Shown in pieces: positions 44,141 to 54,622 of a DNA stretch of 64,000 nucleotides. The stretch is from positions 139,226 through 203,225 of the forward strand of contig NMRB01000193.1 of the NCBI GenBank assembly GCA_002633025.1. The letters run 5' to 3'. How positions within the stretch are numbered: the stretch's first letter is position 1; each line of letters starts with the position of its first letter. The notes beneath the pieces were generated by a model. That model ran no database searches and was not told the DNA's origin. It was given only the letters and a program-made list of their open reading frames with translations. Origin of the DNA: Notospermus geniculatus. Lineage: Eukaryota > Nemertea > Pilidiophora > Heteronemertea > Lineidae. Position numbers and translations under genes: made by a program.

Positions 44141-44335
44141 GTAGATATGTTGACCCAGGGGGATAGCATCTTTGACATAATCGACAAGAAATACCATGAC
44201 GAGTTCCAGCGAAGGCTCACCGACGCCAGCGACGACATGGAGGCCAACCAGTGGCAGAGGAGCGATGATATCGTCATGTTTTGTCAAATGAAAGTCCGCA
44301 GTCAGAAGCGACAGTCGAGCAGTGGAGACCAAAAG
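44141..44335 (+). CDS. NPAS4: NPAS4-like gene, exon 6 (PAS-A core)
   Basis: A 195-nt exon, phase 0 to phase 0, between TTACTTGCAG and GTAGAG. It begins VDMLTQGDSIFDIIDKKYHD, equivalent to VDLVAQGDSIYDIIDPADH in vertebrate NPAS4, and continues through FQRRLTDASDDMEANQWQRS to a polar, basic stretch (SQKRQSSSGDQK) similar in position to the R/K/S segment of the vertebrate protein. The FDIID motif marks the helical part of the PAS-A fold, which mediates partner choice with ARNT-family proteins. Confidence 0.93.
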
Positions 44336-45738
44336 GTAGAGAATCTTGGTTTATTTATTCGGTGGGAAGATATGGGCTACTTTGTAAGTTCAGTGCCTGT
44401 ACATTCAGTGTACATTTGAGGACGATGCGCTTCGCGAATTCTACCCGAGGAAAATTTCAATTGGACTGGTGCCGCTCAGATATACGAGGACAGGGGACCA
44501 GTATAATTATCAATTTTTATAAAATTTCAAACTAAACATTTGTTACAGATGCTTGTGTCACGAGAAATCTCGCGAGACGTGAGAGACACGTTATTTGTCT
44601 CTGCCCCACCCCACCCCACCCCACGAAAATTTATCAACGCACTCAGAATAGACGATTTCGTGCATTTTGATGAAATTGCATAACTTTGGTACTAATATTT
44701 TTCCCAACTATACTCGCAAATGACAGCCACAACAACAGTTATAAAAACGCGGCCCTCTCAGGCCATCTTAACCCACGGACACATCGATTCAAGTAGGCCA
44801 TGGAAAGTTCATTATTACTTCCCGAGTAGGGCAAAGATCTCCCTTTGGCGGATGATTACAGGACTTAGCCCATATGAACCTGTCTTTGCAAAACCTATTT
44901 TATGTTTTTTTATTAATTATTTCTTTTTTTATCCCTTTATTTTTTACCTTATTTTTATTTTATTTTATTTTTTTACTATTTCACCACCATGTGTGTTGTT
45001 GCCATTGAGTTTTGTTGTTCCCTTTGACATCACGATGTTGTTATCAGGACATTTACCCCCCAGACACTTACCCCCTGGACATTCACCCCCTGGGCCATCA
45101 TAATTCCTTTGTTTTATCAAAATTTATTTATTTTAATAGCATAGCATAAGGTTCAAAATGGCCCTTCGTAGGGTCTTCGATTTAACTTATAATCATTTTT
45201 TTTATTTATATTGATGTTTGTTTTATGAATTACAATATATTTCATCAATGATTCCTAATTTTACTTTTTCATGATTGTGGGGTGATCCAAGGAGCTCGGG
45301 CAGAGTGATACCGGTACCGCAGCCTATCACCAAAGGTTATGGTGTTATTTCATCTTCTCAGTGCGAATACGATACATGCCCGCGGCTGCCGAATGCGCTG
45401 TCACAACGCAACGCCTTATCTCTTCAGTGATCAACTCCTGTTTCCAGTCGCGGTGACATGATCGCATTATGACAGTAGAAACAAAGAAATTAGGAGGTTG
45501 GGTCTAGGGTTGGAAGTGAGCCGGAATGGCTAACTTCTAGTTAATGGTATTGGGTACCTGAGCCGGGAGATCGGACTACACCCAGTGGCCATTAGAAGAG
45601 AGCCTCAAGTGATGGAGCGTTCCAATGAACACAGACTACGGCAGACTTTGTTTATGTGCCGTATTCCTTTCGTTCAGGGCTCAGACAGGCCTAAATTTCC
45701 CACGCAGGAAAAAACTCCTTGTGGAGTGTAAGATATAC
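44336..45738. other. Intron 6, first part; no gene recognised
   Basis: Contains an ACCCC microsatellite (44606-44623), a T-rich low-complexity stretch (44900-44990) and a short CATTTACCCCC/CACTTACCCCCTGGA minisatellite (45049-45095). I see no exon here. Confidence 0.5.
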
Positions 45739-45957
45739 AGTAAGCTCGAGTTTAAACCACCTGTTCATTATGTTCATAAACACTCCCATAGTAGGGGCAA
45801 TTTCACCGAGGCCTCTCGCAACTATTCATTCCATCACGGGGTTGTGATTGGACTAGCGATTCCAGCCATTTAGCGTAACAGTTCTTGTGTTTTATTCACT
45901 CGCATTTCGATTGTGGGTGTGTTTATGACCCGGTGGTTTAAACTCGAGCTTACTGTA
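45739..45957. mobile_element. CAGTAAGCTCGAGTTTAAAC MITE
   Basis: Ends CAGTAAGCTCGAGTTTAAAC and GTTTAAACTCGAGCTTACTG with TA outside each, 219 bp, so a Tc1/mariner-like MITE. Confidence 0.78.
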
Positions 45958-46184
45958 GTTCTCAACGAAATTTTGAAAGGGGCCTTTTTTCTAATTATTT
46001 TTTACTTAGATTAATTATTCGTTCCATGTCTACCCGTCTTATTTCATGAATGAACAGCGGATTTTCAGAATTTATCCGAACTATATTTTTTTTCAAAAAT
46101 GATTGACAAGTTGAAACCATTTTCAGATGGGATTTCTTTTCATTCTAACAACTCACGTCAGAGTTTCTTGTGCATGAAGTCCAA

Positions 46185-46445
46185 TTTCACCGTGGAGCCA
46201 CGGTGGTTGTGGAGTCACGGTGGTAGTGGTTCGGGTCTCCGACTAGCGGTCAGAGGATCCCGGGTTCGACTCCCACTGGGCGTGAGACTTTGGGCAAGTC
46301 TCTTTGCCTCACTGGCCTCTCTCCACCCAAGTAAGCAGCTCATCTGAGTTCTACTGAAGTTTCAGGATAGACTGGGGTTAAAAAGTGTAAAGTCGGATGA
46401 CACCTCTACCGTTGTTGATATCAGACTATAAACCCAAACTTTAAC
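46185..46445 (+). mobile_element. tRNA-derived SINE, second type
   Basis: The head contains GTGGTAGTGGTTCGGGTCTC and a B-box (GGTTCGACTCC), then GGGCAAGTCTCTTTGCCTC and a body ending near GTTGTTGATATCAG. Its body differs from that of the SINE at 43568. Intron 6. Confidence 0.7.
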
Positions 46446-46541
46446 TTTTTACTTTTCATGTGCGACATTTGATGTTGTGAAATGTAGTGAGGCGACGAAA
46501 GATACGACCTCAACCCAACAAAATTCGGCTTATCAACATGG

Positions 46542-46650
46542 GGCCTGTTTCATAAAGTGACTTTAAGCTAATGGTACCTTTAACCGAATGAAAAATGCAT
46601 TGAGTTCATGGTGCCATTAGCTTAAAGTCACCATATGAAACAGGCCCCTG
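46542..46650. mobile_element. GGGCCTGTTTCATAAAGTGA palindrome
   Basis: A ~109-bp hairpin with arms GGGCCTGTTTCATAAAGTGA and TCACCATATGAAACAGGCCC. Confidence 0.72.
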
Positions 46651-47389
46651 GTCATGATGGTCAATATTAAACTCGATAATTTGAGGCCGCATGCGATTTA
46701 GGCATAAGAGTGGGTCTAAAATGCGAACCCATCAAGGAGTCTGTCTAAAATGCGAAAGCAACTAAAATGCCACTTCGCCATTTCGACAAAACTACAATTT
46801 TTTATCAACGCCAGCAGACGTTACATGTTAAATCACCCGTATGTAAAAAATGGTTGTTTCACCAACACCTGAAGACGTGTTTTCCTTTCACATCATGGGT
46901 TTGTGACACCCAGCCATCCGCTGGCGGGGAAGCTGATCCCCGTAATATGAACCACTCGGAAATGAGTTGTCAGTTAGAAGTGTCAGTTGCTGAATTCATC
47001 TCGTCCTCCTTTACCATTAATTAGATGAGAATGGGATGCAATTAGATGCGTGAGCAACAAACTTGGCTGGGGAGGCAGGACTTTAGAGATAAACGCCATT
47101 TCTCTTCGACTTTTCACATTTTATTTTTGACGTCATCTGCCCCCATGCACTGCAGGCAGCGTCATTGCAGAAAATCTATCGCCTTTGACTTAATTGAGTG
47201 AGCCAACTCCTGTCCGACATATCTACTTGCAGGCAAGGAATTTAATGTCGTGATATTTCCAGACTGGTTGGGGGTTTTCACAGCGGGATGGGGCTGTGAA
47301 GGCGAAAATTCCTTCGATCGGCAGTGGTGTGGGACGAGTGCTAAGAAACCTCTGGATGCACCCCCCGCCCGCACACACCCCAAGGGCCG

Positions 47390-47521
47390 TATGCACCAAC
47401 TAAGATTATCTTGAACTCAGGTTGAGCCACAACCTTTCAATTGTCACATCATGCCCTGGCAAACCTGAACAATTGAACAGCTGTGGCTCAACCTGAGTTC
47501 AAGATTATCTTCATTGGCCCC
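47390..47521. mobile_element. GGGCCGTATGCACCAA palindrome, copy 2
   Basis: Same family as 35823-35972, sharing CATCATGCCCTGGCAAACC; the right end is shortened. Confidence 0.72.
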
Positions 47522-47987
47522 AATTGGGATCATAACTATGATAGAGGGCAGCACACAGTAATCAGGTCCTATACAATGGATGCCTTTTGTGTTGGAAATT
47601 GATCAGGACCTGAATGTTCCTTTCAAATTCAAACCACGAGTGACACCTATTGAGGTAGTGAGTTAGGTTCCTCATTGTTTTGCCATTGCGATCTTCAAAA
47701 CAGCGGTTACCAGAAAGGCCTACCAACATGACCAAACATGTGTCAGGCAATGACCATCAGGTTTTTCCCCTTGTCACAAGGATGTCCAGCAAGGACCTCC
47801 CGGCCACAGCTATAACAGATTACCCCATCCACTCACCCACCAATCATTTTCAGAATCCTGCTGAGTGCACCACTGGTATCTGATCAGCAGTAAATATGGT
47901 ACTTACATGATGTACATGTATACACTGAAATCAACTGAATTTGAATTTTGGCTGCCTCAACTAACCGCATTTCATTCTTCACTGTAG

Positions 47988-48169
47988 CTGATGCACATTA
48001 AGGGACACCTCTCCTGGCTCCAAAGCAACTGCGGTGAGCCTATCTTTCTCGCCATCTGCAACCCACTCGTAACGCCCGATTTCAAAGAGAGCATGGTACA
48101 GACTTCGACCATGGCGTTCCGGTCGGTCCACAAGCCCAACATGGACTTCACAGAGATTTGGCAAGGCGT
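47988..48169 (+). CDS. NPAS4: NPAS4-like gene, exon 7 (end of PAS-A), left copy
   Basis: A 182-nt exon, phase 0 in and phase 2 out, between TTCACTGTAG and GTAAGT. It encodes LMHIKGHLSWLQSNCGEPIF and LAICNPLVTPDFKESMVQTS, ending MDFTEIWQG plus GT. It corresponds to the final beta strands of PAS-A (vertebrate KLVLIRGRF and PVFTAFCAPL) and the inter-PAS linker. Its GT joins the first base of 49890 to make Val. The right copy (49152) encodes the same 60 residues, with silent differences only. Confidence 0.85.
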
Positions 48170-48228
48170 GTAAGTCTTCATTTTTTTCACTCTCTGACAA
48201 GTGGGCCGAATGTGAGACTGTTCAAACC

Positions 48229-48482
48229 CAGTGTGATAAAATATAATGTCCCCACCCGCCTGATGTCCCCCTGCTTTGTTTGGTGCAGGATTAAGGGTCT
48301 TGGTCTCTCTACAGGGTGGGCCAGTGAAAGTGTCCCTCGAACAATAGGCGATCAATAGAAATGCTATTGTTTGAGGGACACTTTGTCTGGCCCACCCTGT
48401 AGTGTCCAATTCAATGGTGCCGCTTAATCCGTGAATGTATTGTTGGGGGACATCACATATCGGGGACATTAGATTCTTTTAC
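48229..48482. mobile_element. TAATGTCCCC MITE with nested mariner-like MITE
   Basis: Relative of 21243-21409 (GATTAAGGGTCTTGGTCTCT, GGGGGACATCACATATCGGG). It is split by a ~90-bp insert with ends CAGGGTGGGCCAGTGAAAGT and TGTCTGGCCCACCCTG and TA on each side (48313-48402), typical of a mariner MITE. Confidence 0.75.
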
Positions 48483-48848
48483 AGAATTGACCTTCGTCTA
48501 GTCGGAAGTTTAGGCCAAAAATGCAATGCATACATGTATTTTAATCCAATCTTCCACGGAGTCAAGTGAACATGCTCGCAAGATTGCTGCCAGTTAAACC
48601 TGCATGTATATGAACAGTCTTGGATGTTCGAACTTATTCCCCAACGAAGGTGAAAGAGCAGTTCAAGATTAGTTTCTTGCCCGACGTACATGTATTGCGT
48701 TCAGACTACGGTATGCCGAGTGTATGCCAGGTTCGTCCAACTTTTCGTCGGAATCGGGCACCAGCCAAGCGTTCGTCACATTCCAGAACGCGTTTGCGCA
48801 CTACACAGCCATCGACGCAAGGTCCCTTGATCGTGTTCCATAACTTTT

Positions 48849-48849
48849 N
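48849..48849. other. Assembly ambiguity (N) at contig joint
   Basis: A single N lies exactly at the boundary between the two repeated PAS-exon segments. Confidence 0.85.
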
Positions 48850-49151
48850 GCCATTGCGATCTTCAAAACCGCGGTACCAGAAAGGCCTACCAACATGACC
48901 AAACATGTGTCAGGCAATGACCATCAGGTTTTTCCCCTTGTCACAAGGATGTCCAGCAAGGACCTCCCGGCCCCAGCTATAACAGATTACCCCATCCACT
49001 CACCCACCAATCATTTTCAGAATCCTGCTGAGTGCACCACTGGTATCTGATCAGCAGTAAATATGGTACATGTACTTACATGTATACACTGAAATCAACT
49101 GAATTTGAATTTTGGCTCCCTCAACTAACCACATTTCATTCTTCACTCTAG

Positions 49152-49333
49152 CTGATGCACATTAAAGGACACCTCTCCTGGCTCCAAAGCAACTGCGGTG
49201 AGCCTATCTTTCTCGCCATCTGCAACCCACTCGTAACGCCCGATTTCAAGGAGAGCATGGTACAGACTTCGACCATGGCGTTCCGGTCGGTCCACAAACC
49301 CAACATGGACTTCACAGAGATTTGGCAAGGCGT
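49152..49333 (+). CDS. NPAS4: NPAS4-like gene, exon 7, right copy
   Basis: It encodes the same 60 residues as 47988-48169 and has a CTCTAG acceptor and GTAAGT donor. Base differences are silent (third positions of Lys codons). Because it is contiguous with exon 8 without an N between, this is the copy I would use in the gene model. Including both copies would break the frame (182 is not a multiple of three), which is another reason to regard one as allelic. Confidence 0.85.
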
Positions 49334-49387
49334 GTAAGTCTTCATTTTTTTTCACTTTCTGATGAGTGGGCCGAATTTGAGACTGTT

Positions 49388-49644
49388 CAAACCCGGTGTG
49401 GTAAAATATAATGTCCCCACCCGCCTGATGTCCCCCTGCTTTGTTTGGTGCAGGATTAAGGGTCTTGGTCTCTCTACAGGGTGGGCCGTGAAAGTGTCCC
49501 TCGAACAATAGGCGAACAATAGAAATGCTATTGTTTGAGGGACACTTTGTCTGGCCCACCCTGTAGTGTCCAATTCAATGGTGCCGCTTAATCCGTGAAT
49601 GTATTGTTGGGGGACATCACATATCGGGGACATTAGATTCTTTT
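49388..49644. mobile_element. Second copy of the TAATGTCCCC MITE with nested mariner-like MITE
   Basis: Counterpart of 48229-48482, with the same nested CAGGGTGGGCC insert at the same site. The nested insertion therefore predates the split of the two segments. Confidence 0.75.
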
Positions 49645-49889
49645 ACAGAATTGACCTTCGTATAGTCGGAAGTTTAGGCCTATAATGCAATGCATAGGCT
49701 TACATGTATTTCAATCCAATCTTCCACGGAGTCAAGTGAACATGCTCGCAAGATTGCTGCCAGTTAAACTGATCTATTCATTGTACATCTGCATGTACAT
49801 GAACAGTCTTGGATGTTCTAACATATTCCCCAACGCGTTAGTGCAGCCATCGACGCAAGTCCCTTGATCCTGTTCCATAACTTTTTCAG

Positions 49890-49996
49890 TGGAGAGTTCC
49901 ATCTAGGCTGGACAAACGAAGAGATCGCTGGTGAATCATGGTACGAGAAAATCCACCCAGAAGATGACATCCGGGCCCGGGAGAAGCACAAACAAC
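49890..49996 (+). CDS. NPAS4: NPAS4-like gene, exon 8 (PAS-B, first half)
   Basis: A 107-nt exon between CTTTTTCAG and GTAAGT, phase 2 in and phase 1 out. It encodes GEFHLGWTNEEIAGESWYEK and IHPEDDIRAREKHKQ. The LG....E..G.SWY..IHPED motif is the classic PAS-B helix region (vertebrate NPAS4 has [23 protein letters not shown]). PAS-B supports heterodimer formation. Confidence 0.93.
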
Positions 49997-50394
49997 GTAA
50001 GTATCAGAAAAACAGTTCATTTCGTTCCGTTGAGGCAGGAAGTGCAGGTCGTCTTTTACATGTACCCTTAGTGCTCTAGACTGCATCTTTGGGCGTCAAG
50101 ACTACATTAGACGGGAAGGTATGACCATCTTTCATTCTCTGGAAACATCTCATAGAGGATCTGACAGGATACAGGAGGAAACCTGGGCCGACCGCATAGA
50201 AAGACCGATTTGATAATGCTACCGGCGCCTACCGGCAGTTGGTTATAATGCCGTGTGTCCACTTGGCCCGCGAACTACCGCGGATCACCAGCCGAGTCAC
50301 CGCGAGTGTCACCTGGGGCGTTTTCGAATCCTCGTTCTTGACCACACTCGTGCTGACCCAGTTCATGTACATGTAGTTGTTGCCTCAACTCGAG

Positions 50395-50520
50395 AACGGC
50401 AGTCTCGAACGCCGAGAACGCAACCCGTGTCGGGTCAAGAACGTATTCTTCTCACTCCCCACTCAGCGGAGGGTTGAGGAGAACACTGTTCTTGACCCGA
50501 CACGGGTTGCGTTCNTAACT
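50395..50520. repeat. Inverted repeat with N at its end
   Basis: GAACGCAACCCGTGTCGGGT (about 50417-50436) pairs with ACCCGACACGGGTTGCGTTC (50494-50514), around a loop that also self-pairs. The N at 50515 directly follows the right arm, so the hairpin probably disrupted sequencing or joining. Intron 8. Confidence 0.75.
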
Positions 50521-50661
50521 AAACCGCCGATAGGCACCGAAAGCCCTATATCTCAAGACCCTAAAGGAACTTTGGCGTGAATCTGCGCCGGCGGATTTTT
50601 TCAAGGAGCCTGAAAAAACAATTCCGCTTTTTAAACGATCTTTTCATGGTCATTCTTTCAG

Positions 50662-50821
50662 TATTCTCCCGTGGGCACGCACCAGAGTTAGGCTGTATGC
50701 TGACCATCCGTATGTTGACGAAGTATGGCCATTTTATCTGGCTCAACATGATCATGCACGTGGATCATCCATTTTCAAACAGTGATGAATCGGCGGTTAT
50801 CGTTATGAACCAAGTCATAAG
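50662..50821 (+). CDS. NPAS4: NPAS4-like gene, exon 9 (PAS-B, second half)
   Basis: A 160-nt exon between CATTCTTTCAG and GTAAGT, phase 1 in and phase 2 out. After the split Leu it encodes FSRGHAPELGCMLTIRMLTK, then YGHFIWLNMIMHVDHPFSNS and DESAVIVMNQVI. This is the closing beta sheet of PAS-B; the R..TK.G...W...... pattern matches vertebrate NPAS4 (VRLQAKTGGWAWIYCLLY). The coding model from exon 1 to here gives about 414 residues with exon 3a, or 409 with 3b. The C-terminal activation region expected downstream is not recognised. Confidence 0.92.
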
Positions 50822-51189
50822 GTAAGTTCCAAACATTAAAACTGCGTCACTCTGTACTGGCAACAATTTTCGAGCATTTGAGCAACTTGCCTGTCTGAGC
50901 ATCGAGATACACTTGCCAATTCCTTTTCCACAATTTTGGCGCCGTTTGAACAACATAATATATAATAATAATAATTTATTGTTTAAAGACAATTACACAT
51001 GATGTCTCAACTGTCTGTACAAGAGACGACACTCATGACTAGAAATCAGGAACTAAAACATTGGCCGAAAAAATACGTCTTTAAATTGGCCTTAAATGTA
51101 CCAAAATCTTAAATGACACGAAGAAATTTGAAATGAATCCGCTGTTGTTGCAGCATGTTGGAAAAATCCTTTCCCCTGTACACACTAGA

Positions 51190-51314
51190 CAATGGGTCAT
51201 ATGAATAAAGACTAGCATATGCTTTTACTTCAGATTTGTACAGCATTGCCTAGTGCATTTGTATTGAAAAATTAAAGTAAAAGCGTTTACTAGTCTTTAT
51301 TCATATGACCCAAT
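51190..51314. mobile_element. TGGGTCATATGAATAAAGAC palindrome
   Basis: Arms TGGGTCATATGAATAAAGAC and GTCTTTATTCATATGACCCA bound 125 bp. Confidence 0.75.
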
Positions 51315-51410
51315 ATTTGGCTAACATGGTGTTGTATCTCCGAAAAAATGTTGGAAAATGTTGCCAGTGTACACAGACCATAATATTCTATATGCAATAT
51401 TTTTTTAAGA

Positions 51411-51600
51411 TACAATACGTAAAGTCGTCTCCGAATTTCGCACATTTTCTACCCCTCAGGCACTTTCTAGTAAAGATCCCACTTCTGGGATCTCTACTAG
51501 AAAGTGCCTGAGGAAGACCCCGGTTGAGGTCGAAAATTTGCGAAATTCGGAGACGACTTTACGTATTATATCATTTTGTGTGTCATTCTTTGTGCTTTAT
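51411..51600. mobile_element. Foldback element with GACCCC hairpin, copy C
   Basis: Outer arms TACGTAAAGTCGTCTCCGAA and complement, and inner arms CTCAGGCACTTTCTAGTA and complement (51456-51513). They are followed by AAGACCCCGGTTGAGGTC and GAAAATTTGCG and then the common TATATCATTTTGTGTGTCA tail also seen at 7384 and 15676. Confidence 0.7.
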
Positions 51601-52852
51601 GTTGGATATTTTTTTAGATACCTGTACCCGGTAATTACACTCGAGGAAAAGGAAATATTCTTCACCTATTGTTGTTGTTGCTGATGTTTTGTCACACCAT
51701 GCAGATGAAAAGCTCCTCGTGGTGTTCTGGGAGGCTGGAATCGGGGATACCCCCTTGCCGAAGGGCAAGCTGATGATATGACCATCGTGACTGCTCTCAA
51801 AAATATCGAGACGACGCGTGCGTTTTCATAATTCTCAAAAAAAATGCAATGTTCTGCCACTAATCAGTCGATGAAAATATTTTCGTGACCAAAAATATCA
51901 ATTAAAAGTGAAATCATACTTCAAAAAAGCAATCTACATCAATTGAAATAAGGTTACAGATGTTACGGTTAAAATAATCATCGAGTGATGCTGAAAATAA
52001 ATCGGCCTTCATTGGCAGCCTCGATTTCATCTTGATGACGTCGAGCAGTCGAGGTTAACAACAGTTTTTGCCGATCGGCCGCGGCTTCTAGAAACTGTCT
52101 TAATATCGTGGTTATGATATTTAATGTCAAAATGGAAAATTACGCGTTTAATCAAGTCTTTGTAACCAATTATCGTTGATACTCAAGGGTCGTGTGGTTA
52201 TTAAAAGCAGAATAACGATATTAAGGTCCATCTATCCTTGGAGGGATTTCTAGGCAAGGAACCACTTGCGTCACTGGCCCTCCCGAAGCTCGTAGGAGGG
52301 TGAAAAATTTAATCACACGATAGCAAAATTGTTCTATTCGTTCACAACTAGCGTTGTATAAGAACCTTTACCATCAGTTATTTTCGCTCATTGTGACATC
52401 ACCTAAGTTAAAAATATCCATCAATTCATCTGCGTTGCTCATCCGTTCAAGGTTAAAACATCAAACTGAATTGTAGCCTACCAATCGTTACAAGAAGCTG
52501 GCGTTGTGGAGTTGGTATGTTCCTTCAAACTCTGACAATTCTGGATTTTGCATGTGGTCAAGAAATCGACACATCATGCATCATCAAATTTTGCTGCAAA
52601 TCACACGCCATACATGCAGATACTATTGTTGGTAGTATTTTGACGTTTTCTCGAAGTGGCGTTTAACTGCAACGGGCATCAGCTGATGGAGCAAACGCCA
52701 AAATTGCACTTAAAATCGTGCGTGACGAACTACAAAAGGTGTAGAGGGACATTAGTTACGAGAGCTTCATTGTTCACTTGTTTTTTTTTGTACCGTGAAA
52801 AAAGTCCTTATCCGAACTGGTGACGGTCATTATCGTCAGTAAAGCCTGCCGC
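51601..52852. other. No gene recognised
   Basis: Mixed-composition sequence, with only short chance ORFs and no convincing splice-flanked open segment in the phase needed after exon 9. Confidence 0.4.
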
Positions 52853-53064
52853 ACACTGTAGCTAATATAACTGCTGAGCAAAAAGTTATTCGAGACCGTT
52901 TGCTCAGCAGATAGCTCGCGTGTGCGCGTATTTTCGGTGAGTTTTCTGTCGCGCGAGGCAGAAAACTCACCGAAAAATACGCGCACACGCGAGCTATCTG
53001 CTGAGCAAACGATCTCGACTGACTTTTTGCTCAGCAGATAGCTACAGTGTGCGGCAGGCTTTAC
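52843..53064. mobile_element. Extended hairpin element (GTAAAGCCTGCCGCACACTG)
   Basis: Ends GTAAAGCCTGCCGCACACTG and CAGTGTGCGGCAGGCTTTAC. Almost the entire ~220 bp self-pairs, with TGCTCAGCAGATAGCT occurring in both arms and again internally, and a centre at GTCGCGCGAGGC. Confidence 0.8.
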
Positions 53065-53249
53065 CTTTGGAATCTCGAGCAGAACCTTTCCAACAAAGAT
53101 GGCGGTTTAACAGTTCTCACCTTATGACGTCAGAAGCTTAATACCAATGGCCGCTGGGACACTGAGCTGGTCAAGCGGACCGTGGGCACAAAAGTTTCGG
53201 TAAAATATTTGTCTGACATGTGTGAGAGGATGCGTTTGGGAGTTACATG

Positions 53250-53396
53250 GACAATAGTGAGGTTTCGCAGGCACCCGGATAGACGTACATTACGACTACA
53301 TTTAAATTACGCGGATTTTCTGTTGTCTGAGTATACCCGAACAACAGATAAACGTAGTCGTTGGCCTAACCGAGTGGTTGCGAAACCTCACTATTG
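53250..53396. mobile_element. CAATAGTGAGGTTTCGCA MITE
   Basis: ACAATAGTGAGGTTTCGCAG and TTGCGAAACCTCACTATTG bound about 147 bp. Confidence 0.75.
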
Positions 53397-53937
53397 AACG
53401 GGCCACGACGTCGTTATGTGTGAGAACTGGTATAGGCCACCATCTTTGTTGGAAAGGTCTATATACCGAAAGTCGGTCTAATAACTTGTAATAACCATGA
53501 TTATTAAAGTGACTGAACCAGCTCGCGTGGGTCCTCCGAGACCGTTTTGATGTAGCTTTGGAAGCCAAAAAAGTTCTCTTGTGATTGGAACAATCCGGTT
53601 TTCTCCGAGATAAATTGCGTTGAACTAAGACAATTATCATCGAACGATGACACCGAGGTGATAGGGACCTAATTGGGGATGACATTCTAGATGATCACTA
53701 ATGGTATTGCTGTTGTGTGTAAACAATAGTGGGCTGGCCAGAGGTAGGCTTGGTCAGTCTGACGGTTACGAATCGATGGCTTGAGTTATCGGGTAGTCGG
53801 GGTGGGAACCAACATCAGTCACTGTCCAGGTGACTCTGGTCCGTTCCTCACACACTGAGTTATTTTAACGCTAAGAAAGAACAAAAAAAGATACAGATAA
53901 AAAACCTGCCTACAACAGTGTGTTTCAAAAAAAAGTT

Positions 53938-54468
53938 GTCATCTCTAAAATATCTCCTAGAACCTAAACCCATGAATATTTTTGGCTCAGATTTTGTAAG
54001 CTGCTAGGTGTAGACATACTCATAATGTTTTTGTAATGTTTGTATGATGGTGTCTTGTTATGAAGGAACAGTGACACCAAAAGTAAAAGGGTCCGAAGTG
54101 CAGGTGTCAGAGCTTTCCAGGAAATTCCACAAGATATGGTGATCCGTTCAGTCACCAGAATGCGAAGAAGAGATGAAATTTCTGTTAGAAACAATGGTGG
54201 CCATGTGGAAGGTAGATTCCAGTAACCCTGGCTAATTCTGTATGCAACAAATGATAAATAAACTTTTCATTGCTTCCTGATAGATAAATCTCTGAGATTT
54301 TTGCCTTTTGCACCTGCTCAGTCCGAAGCCTCTTATTCATCCACGCCTGAAGCGGTCAGAGCCAAAATTTCTTCAGCACCTCCATACATCCTGACCTATC
54401 TACATACCAAATCTGAGCCAAAAATATTCATGGGTTTGGGTTCTAGGAGATATTTTAGAGATGACAAC
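53938..54468. mobile_element. ~530-bp element with 60-bp inverted termini
   Basis: GTCATCTCTAAAATATCTCC through ATTTTTGGCTCAGATTT (53938-53996) is complementary to 54407-54467. The ~410-bp interior holds only short ORFs. No target duplication was identified. Confidence 0.65.
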
Positions 54469-54622
54469 TTCCCTGTAGATATTACCCAATACCATGGAGA
54501 AGCCATACATGAAGAAACTTTTATAAAAATCTGTTCAGAATTTTTTTTGTGAAAAACGTGTTTTTCAAATTCATGTACATGTATGTACATTGTTCTGTAA
54601 ATTTATATAATTCAAAGTACAG

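Larger units (their letters stand above)
47682..48848 (+). repeat. Left copy of a duplicated PAS-exon segment ending at an N
   Basis: Starts GCCATTGCGATCTTCAAAAC and ends CCATAACTTTT immediately before the N at 48849. After the N the same start sequence begins again (48850) and runs to the full PAS-B acceptor. The left copy therefore stops just before the exon at 49890, as if one allele's contig end were joined to the other allele's contig. Confidence 0.8.

Noticed and set aside
46230-46290. Functional tRNA gene
   Set aside because: Has a B-box and T-arm, but the acceptor stem does not pair and the body continues as a SINE.
47972-48469. 165-codon minus-strand frame and its 49143-49559 counterpart
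   Set aside because: Antisense shadow of the PAS exon plus a MITE. The plus-strand exon has phase-consistent splice sites and clear homology.
51507-51537. Active hammerhead ribozyme
   Set aside because: The core boxes are suggestive, but an extra A lies before stem II and stems I and III were not convincingly matched. Reported only as a resemblance.
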